From Tamarix chinensis (Eukaryota; Streptophyta; Magnoliopsida; Caryophyllales; Tamaricaceae), in the NCBI GenBank assembly GCA_030549775.1, contig CM060172.1, positions 6,683,861-6,747,860 on the forward strand: a stretch of 64,000 bases of DNA, given 5' to 3'. A model generated the notes under the pieces. That model saw nothing but the letters and a program-made list of their open reading frames with translations. It had not been told where the DNA came from and did not search any database. A program made the position numbers and the translations under genes. Positions 1 to 10,678 of the stretch are shown in pieces (the first letter of the stretch is position 1; every line of letters begins with the position of its first letter).

Positions 1-1659
1 CCCACCACACCTTGAATGCCTCCTTTGGGAAAGGTAAAAAGTTGGGATACCACACTCGCTTAAGAAATGGACAATACAAAGTACTAGGGGGCTTATACTA
101 GGATACCATACCCACCCATACTGTACATCTATGCCATAACAGCCTACCATGTATAATCCTATACCTTAGAGTTACGCGTATACCACTTACCAACCATAAC
201 CCAATAGAGGAGGAAATAGGGACTGAGTAAGAAAAAATATAACCATAAGGTGACCCACCCACTAACTCTTGGTTAGCAACCGTAAGAGTCAAAGAAAAAT
301 GCTAAAAAAAATCTTATTCCATTATTTTGCATTTTCAAATCATATCACAAATCATAAACAAAATCTATAAATAACAAAATTTGTATTTCCAAGTGATAAC
401 ACCAAACACAATTGGATTCTATTATTAAACAAATTGGGTGTTTCCAGATGATAACACCAAACACATCATAAGGCATAAAATCCATTAGTTAGGTGTTTAG
501 AGATGACACTAAATTTAACCAATTCAAGTCCCAAATATCATCATTATTATTCTTATTAGATTTAGGATAATCATTGCTGAAATTATAATTTAATTATTGT
601 AATTATATAGAGGTATTAACACAAAATACCCAATAGAATAACAACAATGTATAAACAAACCAGGCGATATTCAGCTAGACCAATTGATTGGATCTTGGGA
701 CTAGTTAACTAGTATGGTCATACCAAACCTTAGCCAAAACAACACTAGAGGACCAGTCAACTAGTTGGCCTCACAGAATGACTGTTCATAGGAAACAATC
801 TATGGGTTTGTTCCAACAGGTTGATGGGTCTAAGTAGAGACCAAACCATTTTTGTCTGTAGGGTTACTAGTTGATGGGTTTAACAAATCAATATACTATT
901 CATTAAAACCAATCAACTAGTTGATCAAACCAATTGACTAATCACATGACCAACTGATCTATGTTTCCAAACCATTTCACTGCTCACAAAATCAGTTCAT
1001 GGTTTTGATGAATTGATTGACTAGTTTGGTAAAACATTACCTAGACTTGCGACACACACCTAAAATTTACCAAACTTTACCGTATTAATCCTAACATGAT
1101 TCTATATCTTAAAACACATAAAAATGCATGTTGCAAATATAAAATCACATGGATAAATGATAGTGTAAATATTTGAACGAATCATGTTCAAATGGCCAAC
1201 TTATGCATAAAAATCAAAGAAACCTGGCAATTCCAACTTTAGGAAGAAATTATACCACATATTCAAATTCTAGAATATTAATAAGACGGTGATCAAATAA
1301 GTACACCAAACACATGGAACCTTAATAAGTAAGAGAATCCCATTTATATTAAAGATAAGAATGCCTTACCTTAAGGTAAATCTTCTAGCACAAAAGCTCC
1401 TATTTGATGGCTATCTAGCAAAAACTCAATTCCTAAGAGAACAATAGTTAAAAACATTAGAAATTACCTTTCAAAACTTCATTAAAATTAAGGAAAATCA
1501 AAATAAGAGGAAGAACACAAAACACAAACTTTTCTCAAAAATAGGATGCCAAAAGAAAATAACGGAAATCTTCAACCTTTCTCAAACCTTAATTCTTCCT
1601 TGGTTATGGAAAACAAGAGGGAATTAAAGCCAAGATTATAAGAAGAGAAAGGATACAGT
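1..1659 (-). repeat. Tekay-like LTR fragment (element A, outer left part), cut by window start
   Basis: This stretch is homologous to the 3.4-kb LTRs of element B (31638-44410 and 49263-52662) and lies in the same minus orientation. Shared blocks include GTGTTTAGAGATGACACTAA-type repeats (about 400-520), the run of short CAACTAGTTGG / GATGGGTTT motifs (about 660-1030), and the CTTAATTCTTCCTTG block followed by an A/G-rich tract (about 1580-1655). It stops abruptly at about 1659, where plus-strand pol sequence begins, at a point matching about 43622 in element B. The LTR resumes at the far end of the inverted block. The several short reading frames here are not conserved between copies. The left end lies outside the window. 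Confidence 0.8.
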
Positions 1660-2219
1660 GCTCTAATGGTGTTCTTGGCTCTTATGAACCACGTCTTCCA
1701 ATTGTACCTTGATCAGTTCATTGTGGTATTCATCATTGATATCTTGATTTACTCTTAGAATTGTGAGGAACACAAGTAACACATTAGGAAAGCTTTGGAG
1801 TTGTTAATGACCTATTAGTTGCATTCTAAAATCTCATAGTGTGAGTTTTAGTTAGATGGGGTGGCTTTCTTTGGTCTTTTCATCATAGAGTAAGAAGTTT
1901 TGGTGGATCTTTTGGAGATCCAAGAAGTATCAGAGTGGTCAGCATCGACAAATGTCTAAGAAGTAAATAGTCTAGGGTTAGCAAGATATTACAAATGGTT
2001 CATCTAGGATTTTCTAGAATTTCTTATCTTGTGACTACCTTATGTAAGAAGACAACACACTTTTATTAGGATGATAAGTGCATAGTGGCTTTTGAGGAAA
2101 TCAAGAGGATATTGACTTAACCTCTTGTGCTTACCTTTTCATCATGTACCAAGGGATTCAAGGTTTATAATGACGCATCCAAGTTTGGTCTAGGGTGTAT
2201 TCTGATGCACTATAGGAGG
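1660..2219 (+). pseudogene. Element A reverse transcriptase and start of RNase H (broken)
   Basis: The translation shows the Tekay/Del type of Ty3 reverse transcriptase. At about 1662-1770 it reads like LALMNHVFQLYLDQF followed by the catalytic region VVFIIDILIYS. The usual F-I-D-D box is F-I-I-D here, so one catalytic aspartate is lost. The text continues through a VAFFGLFII-like block (canonical VAFLGHVIS), a thumb region with several in-frame stops, and the start of RNase H (ASKFGLGCILMHY at about 2176-2214). There it is cut by the C1 insertion and resumes at 8711. The N-terminal half of RT, the protease and gag are absent: the frame begins directly at the junction with the LTR fragment. 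Many stops look like CAG/CAA changed to TAG/TAA. It cannot encode an active enzyme. Confidence 0.8.
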
Positions 2220-3077
2220 TGATGTGTATCTTAATAATTTGTATTTAAATAATTCTATTGATTATTGTAAATTGCATTGTACCTATAATTACTTTTCTTA
2301 TTCTATGAATAATTAGGGAAAAATCAAGTTATTGGAAATGGACCATATTGTGGCTACTGTGAGTAGATGTTGCTGGTTGATGCTGCTGCTCCATAAATTG
2401 CTGCATTGTTGATTATATCATAGGGAAATTTATCAATCCCATATGATGCACTCGCCAGCACATCTTGGCTAGTGGAAATTAAGTTGGCCGCATAATCAGC
2501 CACCCGACCCATATTTTCTGGGTTAGAAGGATTGCAGATTATGCAACCCTTAATAGCCATAATTAGCTACATAAATTAGCTTATGGGAATTAAGTTGTAA
2601 TTCATTTATATGGGAATTTTGTAATCTTGTATTTTGTAGTTGGGCTGAATTATTATTATCAGCACCAATATCCCTATATTTTGTTTGTATTGCTCGGTTG
2701 ATATGTTGGGCTGATATATTGGGTTTTGTTTATATTGTATACGCACATATATAATGCGTATACAGGGATGTTTGTATGACACTTTTTTTGGCAAATTATA
2801 CAGCTCGATCATATTTTTTCTCTCTGGAATCTTCTCTCTTGCGACTCTTCTCTCTCTCTCTTGAAAACCTCGCTCGCTCGATCTTCTTCTCTACTGATCT
2901 TCTTCTCGAATATCTTTTCTGTAAATCCAACCTCAGATTCCGTTGATTATAACTGTGCTCTGAGTTTTCTTGATCTTCCTTTGGTTTGATTCCTTAGTCT
3001 GATCGATCTTTTTGGTCAAACCCTTCACTCGACTAACAGTCCGAAAAAATTTCTTGAAACCTATCCAAGTGTCATCA
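2220..3077 (+). repeat. 5' LTR of C1
   Basis: This 858-bp LTR starts TGATGTGTATCTTAAT and ends TCATCA. It differs from the 3' LTR by many substitutions. It lacks a block of about 35 bp that the 3' copy has near 8335-8375, and carries a small CT-rich expansion near 2840-2870. A CACATATATAA promoter-like motif lies near 2743-2755, and the CT-rich tract near 2815-2900 is the likely untranslated leader. Because the pol frame runs into the 3' LTR, the first ~95 bp of this LTR also contain the pol C-terminal coding sequence. Confidence 0.9.
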
Positions 3078-3079
3078 TT

Positions 3080-3094
3080 TGGTATCAAAGCCTT
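3080..3094 (+). other. Primer binding site of C1 (tRNA-iMet type)
   Basis: TGGTATCAAAGCC begins two bases after the 5' LTR. It is one mismatch from TGGTATCAGAGCC, the complement of the plant initiator-Met tRNA 3' end. This is where minus-strand synthesis would be primed. Confidence 0.85.
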
Positions 3095-3847
3095 GAATAA
3101 TCCGGTGCTTGTGGTTTATTACCTTTATTGTTGAATATTTTTGTTTCTTTCCAATTCTTGAGTTCGCTAACCCTCGATTCTATAAGTTGGTGTTTCTAGG
3201 GTTTGCGTCTGACAAGAATCGAATGATTCTTGTTGCAATAATTCGACGGAGAATTTTTCATTACTTCCAGCGAAGAAGTTTAACCCTAAAGAGACGACAG
3301 TACTTTAGAACCCCTAAGTAGCTATTTATTACGAATTTCTCAGCTAGGGTTTGGTCGGATTTTTGAGTCCTGACAGTAATTGATAAGTAATTTTGCATTC
3401 GGTAAACTCTATCCTTTTCTCCTTCTAATTCCTGCAATTCTTGTGATTAAGAATTGATATTCCTGTTGTGAGTTAATGCTACACTAAATTCTTGACGAGT
3501 GTGCAGGTATTAACTTAGTACCGGCGGATCCTTGTTTCTAGAAAGGATTAGAGGCTCCAAGAAGAGGGGTCCTAATTTGTTATTCGGCTTAACCGCCAAC
3601 ATTTGTTGGCATGGTATATTCGTCCCTTTCTTGAGAATTTTGTTGTTATGTGTTGGTCGGCGATTGTCTAGTATGATTGTTCTATTTTAGTGGATTCTTT
3701 AATCGTATATTTGTACTGTTATTACTCTATTATAAGTGTGATCAATTTTGTTGCCATTATTTGATTACTTAGCTTCAATTGTGATGTTTCTGTAAATTGA
3801 TCGATTGTCTATTTTGTTTATAAAGTAAATAAAGTGTAGGAGTCATT
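3095..3847 (+). other. Untranslated leader of C1
   Basis: About 750 bp separate the PBS from gag. No conserved reading frame is seen; the short frame at 3109-3321 is not matched by the C2 leader. The sequence is T-rich with several TAGGGTTTG and GAATC motifs, and has a counterpart in C2 (18827-19536). Confidence 0.7.
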
Positions 3848-5041
3848 ATATCTAATAACGGCCAGTCTGTGAACCAATTAGTGTTTGTGTCTAGTAATGA
3901 TCTATTAGAAACGCTTAGAACATTTCAAAAACAAATGACTGCCCAATTGGCTGTGTTGGTTGCTAACCTAGAGCAAAGAATAGGAGAACAAGAAATTAGG
4001 ATTAATGATTTACAGAATAATAGACTAAATGATCAACATGCTGGGATATTAGGAAGGGCTCCCATGGAACCTAGAAATAGGATTTCCCCTTTAACTAATT
4101 TAGAAGAATTAGAAGATCAAATATCCAATAATAGTGATAGGAGACCTAGACAAGTTAATAGGCAGGAAAGGGAATTAGACCAGATTGATAGGAATGTAAG
4201 TAACCTTAAGTTTAATATACCTGGATTCAATGGGAGAAATGATCCTGATTATTACTTTGAATGGGAAAGGAAGATAGAGTAAGTATTTGAATGCCATAAT
4301 TATTCTGATGAAAAGAAAATTAAGGTAGTTGTAGTAGAGTTTATAGACTATGTTTATTCTTGGTATTATAACCTTGTCCTACCTAGGCGTAGGAGTGGAG
4401 AATCACCTATACAGACTTGGGATGAATTTAAAGCTTTAATAATGAGGAAGAGGTTTGTACCAAATTATTACTATAGAGAGTTGTATAAGAGGCTGTAAAC
4501 ATTAAGTCAGGGTAATAGATTTGTAGATGAATATTTTAAGGAATTAGAAATGTTAGTGATTAAAACTGGAATTGTTGAGGATGAGGATGCTACAATGGCT
4601 AGGTTCTTGAGTGGGTTGAATTTTGAAATTGCTGATAAAGTAGAATTATACCCATATGGAACTTTGAATTAGATGGTTAATATAGCAGAAAAAATAAAGA
4701 GTCAAATAAGGAGAACTAGGCAGAATAAGCCCCCTGGAATTGGGTTTAGAAATACTCTAAAGAGAAATTTTGGTGGAAATAGTTCTGGAAACTAGAGAAA
4801 CAGTGGGAAATTTGATTTTAAGGGTAAAGGTAATGAGGTTAAGGTAGGAAACAGAGTTGGTAAGGGAAAAACTATTGCAGCTAACCCTGCTAGTGGTCCT
4901 TCTAGGACTAGAGATATAAAATGCTTTAAGTGTGGAGGATTAGGTCATATAGCCACTAAGTGTCCTAATAGCAGGAATATTCTGATTAGGGAATCTAGAG
5001 ACATAGAATCTGAATCTGAGGAAGAAAAGGTAGAGGTCAAC
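3848..5041 (+). pseudogene. C1 gag (capsid-nucleocapsid), broken
   Basis: Gag would package the element RNA. The N-terminus aligns with C2 gag (SNNGQSVNQ..., then a coiled-coil-like stretch with LEQRIGEQE), but the ATG at 3848-3850 is ATA here. The capsid core contains IPGFNGRNDPDYYFEWE and RKRFVPNYYYRELYKRL, typical of plant Ty3 gag. A CCHC zinc knuckle (C-FK-C-GGLG-H-IATK-C) lies at 4922-4963, followed by an acidic, serine-rich linker. In-frame stops occur near 4280, 4497, 4671 and 4793; at least the one near 4497 looks like a CAG/CAA codon turned into a stop. The longest open piece is 3869-4282. Not functional. Confidence 0.85.
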
Positions 5042-5974
5042 ACAGTTTTGGATAACCTTAGTGAGTCTGAAGAAGAAGTAGAACTTCAAGTTAGTAGGGA
5101 TCTTTTTGTTGTTCGTAGGGCATTAAATATTAACAAATTACCTAACCCAAATGCAATACAAAGAGAAAAAATATTTCATACTAGATGTTTAATTAATGAT
5201 AAGTGTTTTAACATGGCAATTGATAGTGAGTTATTTCCTGAGGAGAACCCCCATGGACTGCCTCCATTAAGGGGCATAGAACACCAAATATCTTTCATAC
5301 CAGGAGAAATTATTCCTAACAGACCTGCTTATAGAGCTAATCCAGAGGAAGTCAAGGAGTTAAAGAAATAGGTCTCTGAATTGTTGAGTAAAGGTTATAT
5401 TAGAGAGTCAATGAGTCCTTGTACTGTACCGGTTCTTTTAGTGCCAAAAAAGGATGGGAGTTGGAGGATGTGCATAGATAGTAGAGTAGTAAACAAGATA
5501 ACCATTAAGTATAGATATCCTATACCTAGATTAGATGAAGTGTTAGATTTGTTACATGGTGCTGTAATTTTTTCTAAAATAGATTTGAAGAGTGGGTATC
5601 ATCAAATTAGGATGAAACCAGGAGATGAGTGGAAAACAACTTTTAAAACAAATTTTGGGTTGCATGAGTGGTTAGTAATGCCATTTGGGTTTTCTAATGC
5701 TCCAAGTACTTTTATGAGACTTATGAACCATGTGCTTAGGAATTTTATTGGAAAATTTGTAGTTGTCTATTTTGATGATATACTTATTTATAGCCAATCT
5801 CTAGAAGAGCATTTGAAACATTTGAGGATTATTTTAGATGTGTTTAAGGAAGAAAATTTGTATGCTAATTTAGCTAATTCAAGATTTTGTTTAGAAAGTA
5901 TAGTATTCCTAGGGTTTGTTATTAGTAGGAATGGTATATTTGTTGATAATGAGAAGATTAAAGCAATACAGTAA
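5042..5974 (+). pseudogene. C1 protease stub fused to reverse transcriptase
   Basis: This stretch begins in the linker before protease and reads into the start of the active-site segment (FNMAIDS). It then jumps straight to ELFPEENPHGLPP, the RT N-terminus. Compared with C2, about 567 bp are missing, covering the rest of protease and the connection. The junction keeps the frame. One stop interrupts it at 5369-5371 (aligned to Gln in C2). RT then runs from 5372 to 5974 with [55 protein letters not shown] and an intact YFDD catalytic box at 5767-5778. A stop at 5972 (aligned to Glu) ends this piece just before RNase H. The RT domain itself looks well preserved; the polyprotein is not. Confidence 0.88.
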
Positions 5975-6745
5975 TGGCCTATACCTAAGACAGTAACTGA
6001 GGTTAGAATTTTTCATGGTTTGTGTTCTTTTTATCGTAGGTTTGTTAGAAATTTTAGTACTTTAGCAGCGCCTTTAACTGCAATTAAAAAAAATGGTATT
6101 AAGTGGGAATTAGAACAACAGAAAGCTTTTGAAATTTTTAAGGCAAATTTAACACAAGCTCTAGTATTAGTTCCTCCTGACTTTGACAAGATGTTTGAAT
6201 TGGATTGTGATGCTTTAGGATTAGGAATTGGAGTTTTTCTTTCTCAAGAGGGTAGACCTATAGCTTACTTTAGTGAAAATTTGAGTGGCAGTACTTTAAA
6301 TTACTCTACTTATGGAAAGGAATTGTTTGCTTTAGTAAGGGCATTAGAAGTATGGCAACATTATTTATGGCCTAGAGAATTTGTTATTAATACTGATCAA
6401 GAAGCTATAAAGTATCTAAAAATTCAATCAAAATTGAATAGAAGACAGGGTAGATGGATAGAATTTATTGAAATTTTTCCTTATATAATTAAATATAAAA
6501 AGGGAGGTGATAATATAGTTGCAGGTGCTTTGTCTAGTAGACATTTTTTGTTAAATACAGTGGATGCTGCTATGTTGATATTTTCTCATATTAAAGTTTT
6601 ATATATTGAAGATCATGGTTTTAAAGAAGTGTATAAAAATTGTGAAACTGCTGCCCAAGGTAATTATTATATCTATGATGGATATTTGTTTAGGGAAAAT
6701 AGACTGTGTATACCTAATTGTTCATATAGAGGATTACTAATCTAA
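5975..6745 (+). pseudogene. C1 RT connection and RNase H
   Basis: Continues the RT connection ([19 protein letters not shown] at about 6028-6085). RNase H follows: [20 protein letters not shown] with the first catalytic Asp, [31 protein letters not shown] with the catalytic Glu, and [10 protein letters not shown] with the third acidic residue. The domain ends near [10 protein letters not shown] (canonical IVADALSRR), so a near-universal Asp has become Gly. RNase H would degrade the RNA strand during reverse transcription. The frame is open from 6020 to 6745 and ends at a TAA aligned with a Gln codon. C2 lacks this domain, so C1 is the only copy in the window showing it for this family. Confidence 0.87.
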
Positions 6746-7924
6746 GAGGCACATAATGGTGGGTTGATGGCACATTTAGGGTTTCAATAGACTTTAGATA
6801 TATTATTTGAACATTTTTATTGGCCTCATATGAAGAAAGATGTGTTAAAATATTGTATTAATTGTGTGTCTTGTAAATAGGCTAAGTCTACTTCTAAACC
6901 ATTTAGATTGTATACTCTATTACCTATTCCTATCCAACCATGGACTGCTATTTCTATGGATTTTGTCTTGGGATTGTCTAGAACTAATAGGGCTAAAGAT
7001 TATATAATGGTTGTAGTAGATAGATTTAGCAAAATGGCACATTTTATACCTTGTAATAAAACTAATGATGCTGTAACTGTAGATGACTTATTTTTCTCTT
7101 ATATAGTAAAATTACATGGAGTGCCTCGAACAATAGTATCTGACAAGGATGTTAAATTTCTGAGTCATTTTTTGAAGGTATTGTGGGGAAAGTTAGGAAC
7201 TAAACTTTTATTTTCAACTACTTATAATCCACAAACTAATGGGAAAACAGAAGTAGTAAATAGAATTTTAGGTAACATGTTGAGGGTTGTGCTTGGAAAA
7301 AATCTTAGATAGTGGAAAGTTATATTACCACATGTAGAATTTGCTTATAATAGAACATTACATTCTACAACTAAGAAAACACCTTTTGAAATTGTGTATG
7401 GATTTAATCCCTTGACTCCACTTGATTTGAGTCCTTTGCCTAAATGTGAATTACATAATTTTGATGCTGAATCTCATGCTGAAAATATGAAGAAATTGCA
7501 TTAATCTGTACGTCAACAGATTAATAAGAGAGTTCAACAAATGGCTGAGGTTGCTAATAAAAGAAGAAGGAAAATTATTTTTCAACTAGGGGATCTAGTT
7601 TGGGTGCATCTTAGAAAAGAACTTTTTCCAACACTTAGGAAATCTAAATTAGATCCTAGGGGTTATGGTCCTTTTATTGTGTTAGAAAAGATTAATGATA
7701 ATGCTTATAAAATTGATTTGCCTGCAAAATTTGGGAATGTTAGTAACTCTTTCAATGTTTCTGATTTAAGTCCTTTTATTGGAATTAACAAGGTTTCAAA
7801 GACAAAACCCCACCAAGAAGAGGGGGATGATGTGTATCTCAATAATTTCTATTTAAATAATTCTATTGATTATTGTAAATTACATTGTACCTATAATTAC
7901 TTTTCTTATTCTGTGGATAATTAG
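6746..7924 (+). pseudogene. C1 integrase with C-terminal GPY/F module
   Basis: The zinc-finger part (HNGGLMAH ... CINCVSC) is at about 6750-6880 with three stops. The catalytic core at 6908-7312 keeps the D,D-35-E residues: Asp in ISMDFVLGL, Asp in IVSDKDVKF and Glu in [11 protein letters not shown] stop near 7312 and another near 7503 (both at Gln positions) precede the C-terminal module from 7541 with GDLVWVHLRKELFP, GPFIVLEKINDNAYKIDLP and FNVSDLSPF. The frame continues 97 bp into the 3' LTR and stops at 7922-7924. No classical aromatic-cage chromodomain is visible after the GPY/F module. This would join element cDNA to chromosomal DNA; broken here. Confidence 0.87.
7813..7827 (+). other. 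Polypurine tract of C1
   Basis: AAGAAGAGGGGGA lies immediately before the 3' LTR start and would prime plus-strand synthesis. It lies within the coding frame of the integrase C-terminal tail. Confidence 0.85.
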
Positions 7925-8705
7925 GGAAAAATCAAATTATTGGAAATGGACCATATTATGGCTGCTGTAAGTAGATGTTGCTGGTTGCTGTTGCTGCTCT
8001 AGAAATTGCTGCATTATTGATTATATATTAGGGAAATTTATCAATCCCATATGATGCATTCGCCGACACATCTTGGCTAGTGGAAATTAAGTTGGCCGCA
8101 TAATCAGCCACCCGACCCATATTTTCTAGGGTAGAAGGATTGCAGATTATGCAACCCTTAATAACCATAATTAGCTACATAAATTAGCTTATGGGAATTA
8201 AGTTGTAATTCATTTATATGGGAATGTTGTAATCTTGTATTTTGTAGTTGGGCTTAATTATTATTATCAGCACTAATAGCCCTATATTTTATTTGTATTG
8301 CTCAGTTGATATGTTGGGCTAATATATTGGATTTTGTATTTGAGGCCATCGACTCTATAATGGCTTGTATTGTTTATATTGTATACGCACATATATAAGG
8401 CGTATACAGGGATGTTTACACGACACTTTTTTTGGCAGATTATAGAGCTCGATCGTATTTTTTCTCTCTGGAATCTTCTCTCTCTCTTGCGAAAACCTCG
8501 CTTGCTTGATCTTCTTCTCTGCCGATCTTCTTCTTAAATCTCTTTTCTTTAAATCCAACCTTAGTTGTCGTTGATTATAACTGTGCTCTGAGTTTTCTTG
8601 ATCTTCCTTTGGTTTGATTCCTTAGGCTAATCGATCTTTTTGGTCAAACCCTTCACTCGACTAACGGTCCAGAAAAATTTCTTGAAACCTATCCCGGCTT
8701 CATCA
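7828..8705 (+). repeat. 3' LTR of C1
   Basis: This 878-bp LTR (TGATGTG...TCATCA) is followed by the target duplication GGAGG. Its first 97 bp carry the end of the pol frame. It contains the segment near 8335-8375 that the 5' LTR lacks. A CATATATAAGG promoter-like motif lies at about 8390-8400. Confidence 0.9.
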
Positions 8706-8988
8706 GGAGGGTAGTGGCCTATGATTCTTGCTAGTTGAAGGAGCATAAGCATAACTATCCTTCATAGGTTGAGCTACGGACGGTGGTTTTCTCCTTGAAG
8801 ATATAGAGACATTACTTGTATGGAGTGCAATATAAGTTTTACACATACCATAAGAGCCTTAAGTACATTTTCAAGCAACAAGAACATGAGGTAAAGAATG
8901 TGGTTTGAGTTGGTTAAGGACTAGAGTTAACCTATAATAAGGGTAAGTATAATGTTATAGCAGATGCTCTTAGTAGAATGACTTCACA
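8706..8988 (+). pseudogene. Element A RNase H, C-terminal part
   Basis: The frame interrupted at 2219 resumes after the C1 insertion. It reads RVVAYDSC*LKEHKHNYP, then WRHYLYGVQYKFYTYHKSL at about 8810-8860 and ends KYNVIADALSRM at about 8950-8985. This matches the Tekay/Del RNase H closely: the YPTH region, the TDHKSL box (here TYHKSL, Asp to Tyr) and the IADALSR terminus. Several stops are present. Removing C1 plus one copy of GGAGG restores continuity of the domain. Confidence 0.85.
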
Positions 8989-10540
8989 CTCCTTAGGTTT
9001 GCTAGTTGTGTTAGACTAGATTTGATAAGATCTTCAAGAGTTGAGCAAAGAGATCATTGTTTTTAGAGATCTTGAGTCGAGGGTGAGGGCCCTCTCAATC
9101 ACCCCAACCATCCTTGATGATATTCAACCTAGTCAGCAAGAATTCGTCAAGCTCAAGTAGATCAAGAAGGAGATATCAGATAGCAAAGTAGTGGGCTTCT
9201 AGATTTTTAAGAATGGTTGTATTCTCTTTCAAGGATGGTGGTGTGAGGATCTTTGAGTAGGGTCATCATGTGCCTTATTCCATTAATCCTAGAGGTGATA
9301 AGTTGTACAAGGATTTGAGATGGATCTATTAGTGGCCTTGTATGAAGCAGAAGGTTGCAGAGTTTGTGGTCAGGTGTTTAACGTGTTACAAGGTAACTGT
9401 GGAACACAAGCATTAAATCGAATTATTTCAATCATTAGAGGTCCTTGAGTAGAAGTAGGATAGCGTGTCAATGAACTTCATATTTAGATTACCAAACACC
9501 CGTAGTGGTTCAAATTTAATATGGGTGGTAGTTCACTGGTTGAGTAAGTCTACAGTATTCATATTGATGAAGTTGATCTGGAGTATAAAGTATATGACTT
9601 GTGCTTACAAGAAGCATATGGTTTGGTACCATGGGGTGCCTAAGGACATTGTGTTAGACTGAGAATCTAGATTTTTGTTGCACTTTTGGCAGAATTTGCA
9701 AGCAACATTTGGGAAACAATTTAAGATGAGCATAACTTTCCTTACAACTACATACATGTATATTGAGCATACTATTCGGACCTTGGTAGATATTCTTCGG
9801 GCACGTGTACTTAAATTTAGGAAATTTGGGAGGATTTTTAGACTTGGTGGAGTTCTCTTACAACAAAGATCATGGTGCAAGTTTTAGGATGCCCCTTTTT
9901 GAGTCACCTTATGGACGAAAATGACGTAGTCCTTTGTGTTGTAGAGACTCAAGTGAGATAGTTGTGTTGGGATCAAAGATAGAAGAGGAAACTACCTAGA
10001 AGATCAAGTTGGTAAGAACCCAAATGAAGGTAGACTAGGATAGGTAAAAGAGTTACACAGATCTATAGAGGAGATCAGATGGTCATAAGGTGAGTGACTG
10101 AATCCTTTTGAAAGTTTCGCCAAGGGAGTGATGAATTTAGATCATAAGATCAAGCTTAGCCTAAGATAAATTAGGTCGTACAATGTTTTTATCTATTTGG
10201 AAAGATTTTTACTATCTTTCCTTACCTGTTGAGCTTTTGCGCATGCATAACGTGTTCCACATCTCTTAATTGAGGCAGTACATGGTAGATCTATCGCATA
10301 ACATTCAACTAGAGTTGATTAAACTCGATGAGACGTTGACTTAGGATGAGTGACCATTGAGGATCCATGATTCTAAGACTTAAGAGATGCGTTCGAAGGC
10401 CATTCCACTCATGAAGGTCTTGTGGTCACAACCTAGAGAAGAGGAGGCCACTTGGGAGTCCTAGGAGGAGATTAAGACGAAGTATCTATAGTTGTTTGCT
10501 TAGGTGCATTACATGGGTAACACCGCCACATTTAATGGGG
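8989..10540 (+). pseudogene. Element A integrase with chromodomain (broken)
   Basis: This is Tekay/Del-type integrase. A zinc-finger region (DLRWIY*WPCMKQKVAEFV, then RCLTCYK) lies at about 9310-9390. The core contains DSVSMNFIFRLPNTRSG, where the first catalytic Asp of the usual MDFI is Asn, and WYHGVPKDIVLD with the second. A GPY/F-like block near 10155-10260 is followed by VFHIS and a chromodomain-like tail at about 10385-10500 (AIPLMKVLWSQPREEEATWES). A chromodomain marks this as a chromovirus; in the family it guides integration to marked histones. The short open frames at 9465-9662 and 9675-9887 are fragments of this gene. There are many stops. Confidence 0.8.
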
Positions 10541-10665
10541 AAATACCTTCCTCTTAGGTGCTAACTCTTAGGTATTGCACTCTTTTGGTTGATGGCTTAG
10601 GGTTTTCTTATGTTTTGAGCTTACAACAATGCATTTTTATGGACTTTGGGGTTCAAGTTTCTTTT

Positions 10666-10678
10666 AAGGGGGTAGTGC
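10666..10678 (+). other. Polypurine tract of element A
   Basis: AAGGGGGTAGTG directly precedes the LTR start TGTAATACCC. The same tract is found inverted beside element B's left LTR (44412-44426), showing the two are one family. Confidence 0.85.

Larger units (their letters stand above)
2220..8705 (+). mobile_element. CRM-like Ty3/gypsy retrotransposon C1, full length, degenerate
   Basis: This is a complete LTR retrotransposon of 6,486 bp flanked by a perfect 5-bp target duplication, GGAGG, at 2215-2219 and 8706-8710. Both LTRs begin TGATGTGTATCT and end TCATCA. The order is 5' LTR, initiator-Met-tRNA-type PBS, leader, gag with zinc knuckle, protease stub, RT, RNase H, integrase, PPT and 3' LTR, the Ty3/gypsy order. 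The RT/RNase H and the C-terminal block ending in FNVSDLSPF resemble plant CRM (centromeric) chromoviruses as I remember them; a phylogeny would be needed to prove the lineage. It carries at least a dozen stops and an in-frame deletion across protease. It inserted into element A's RNase H, so it is younger than A. C2 (13845-20356) is a close relative. Confidence 0.92.
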
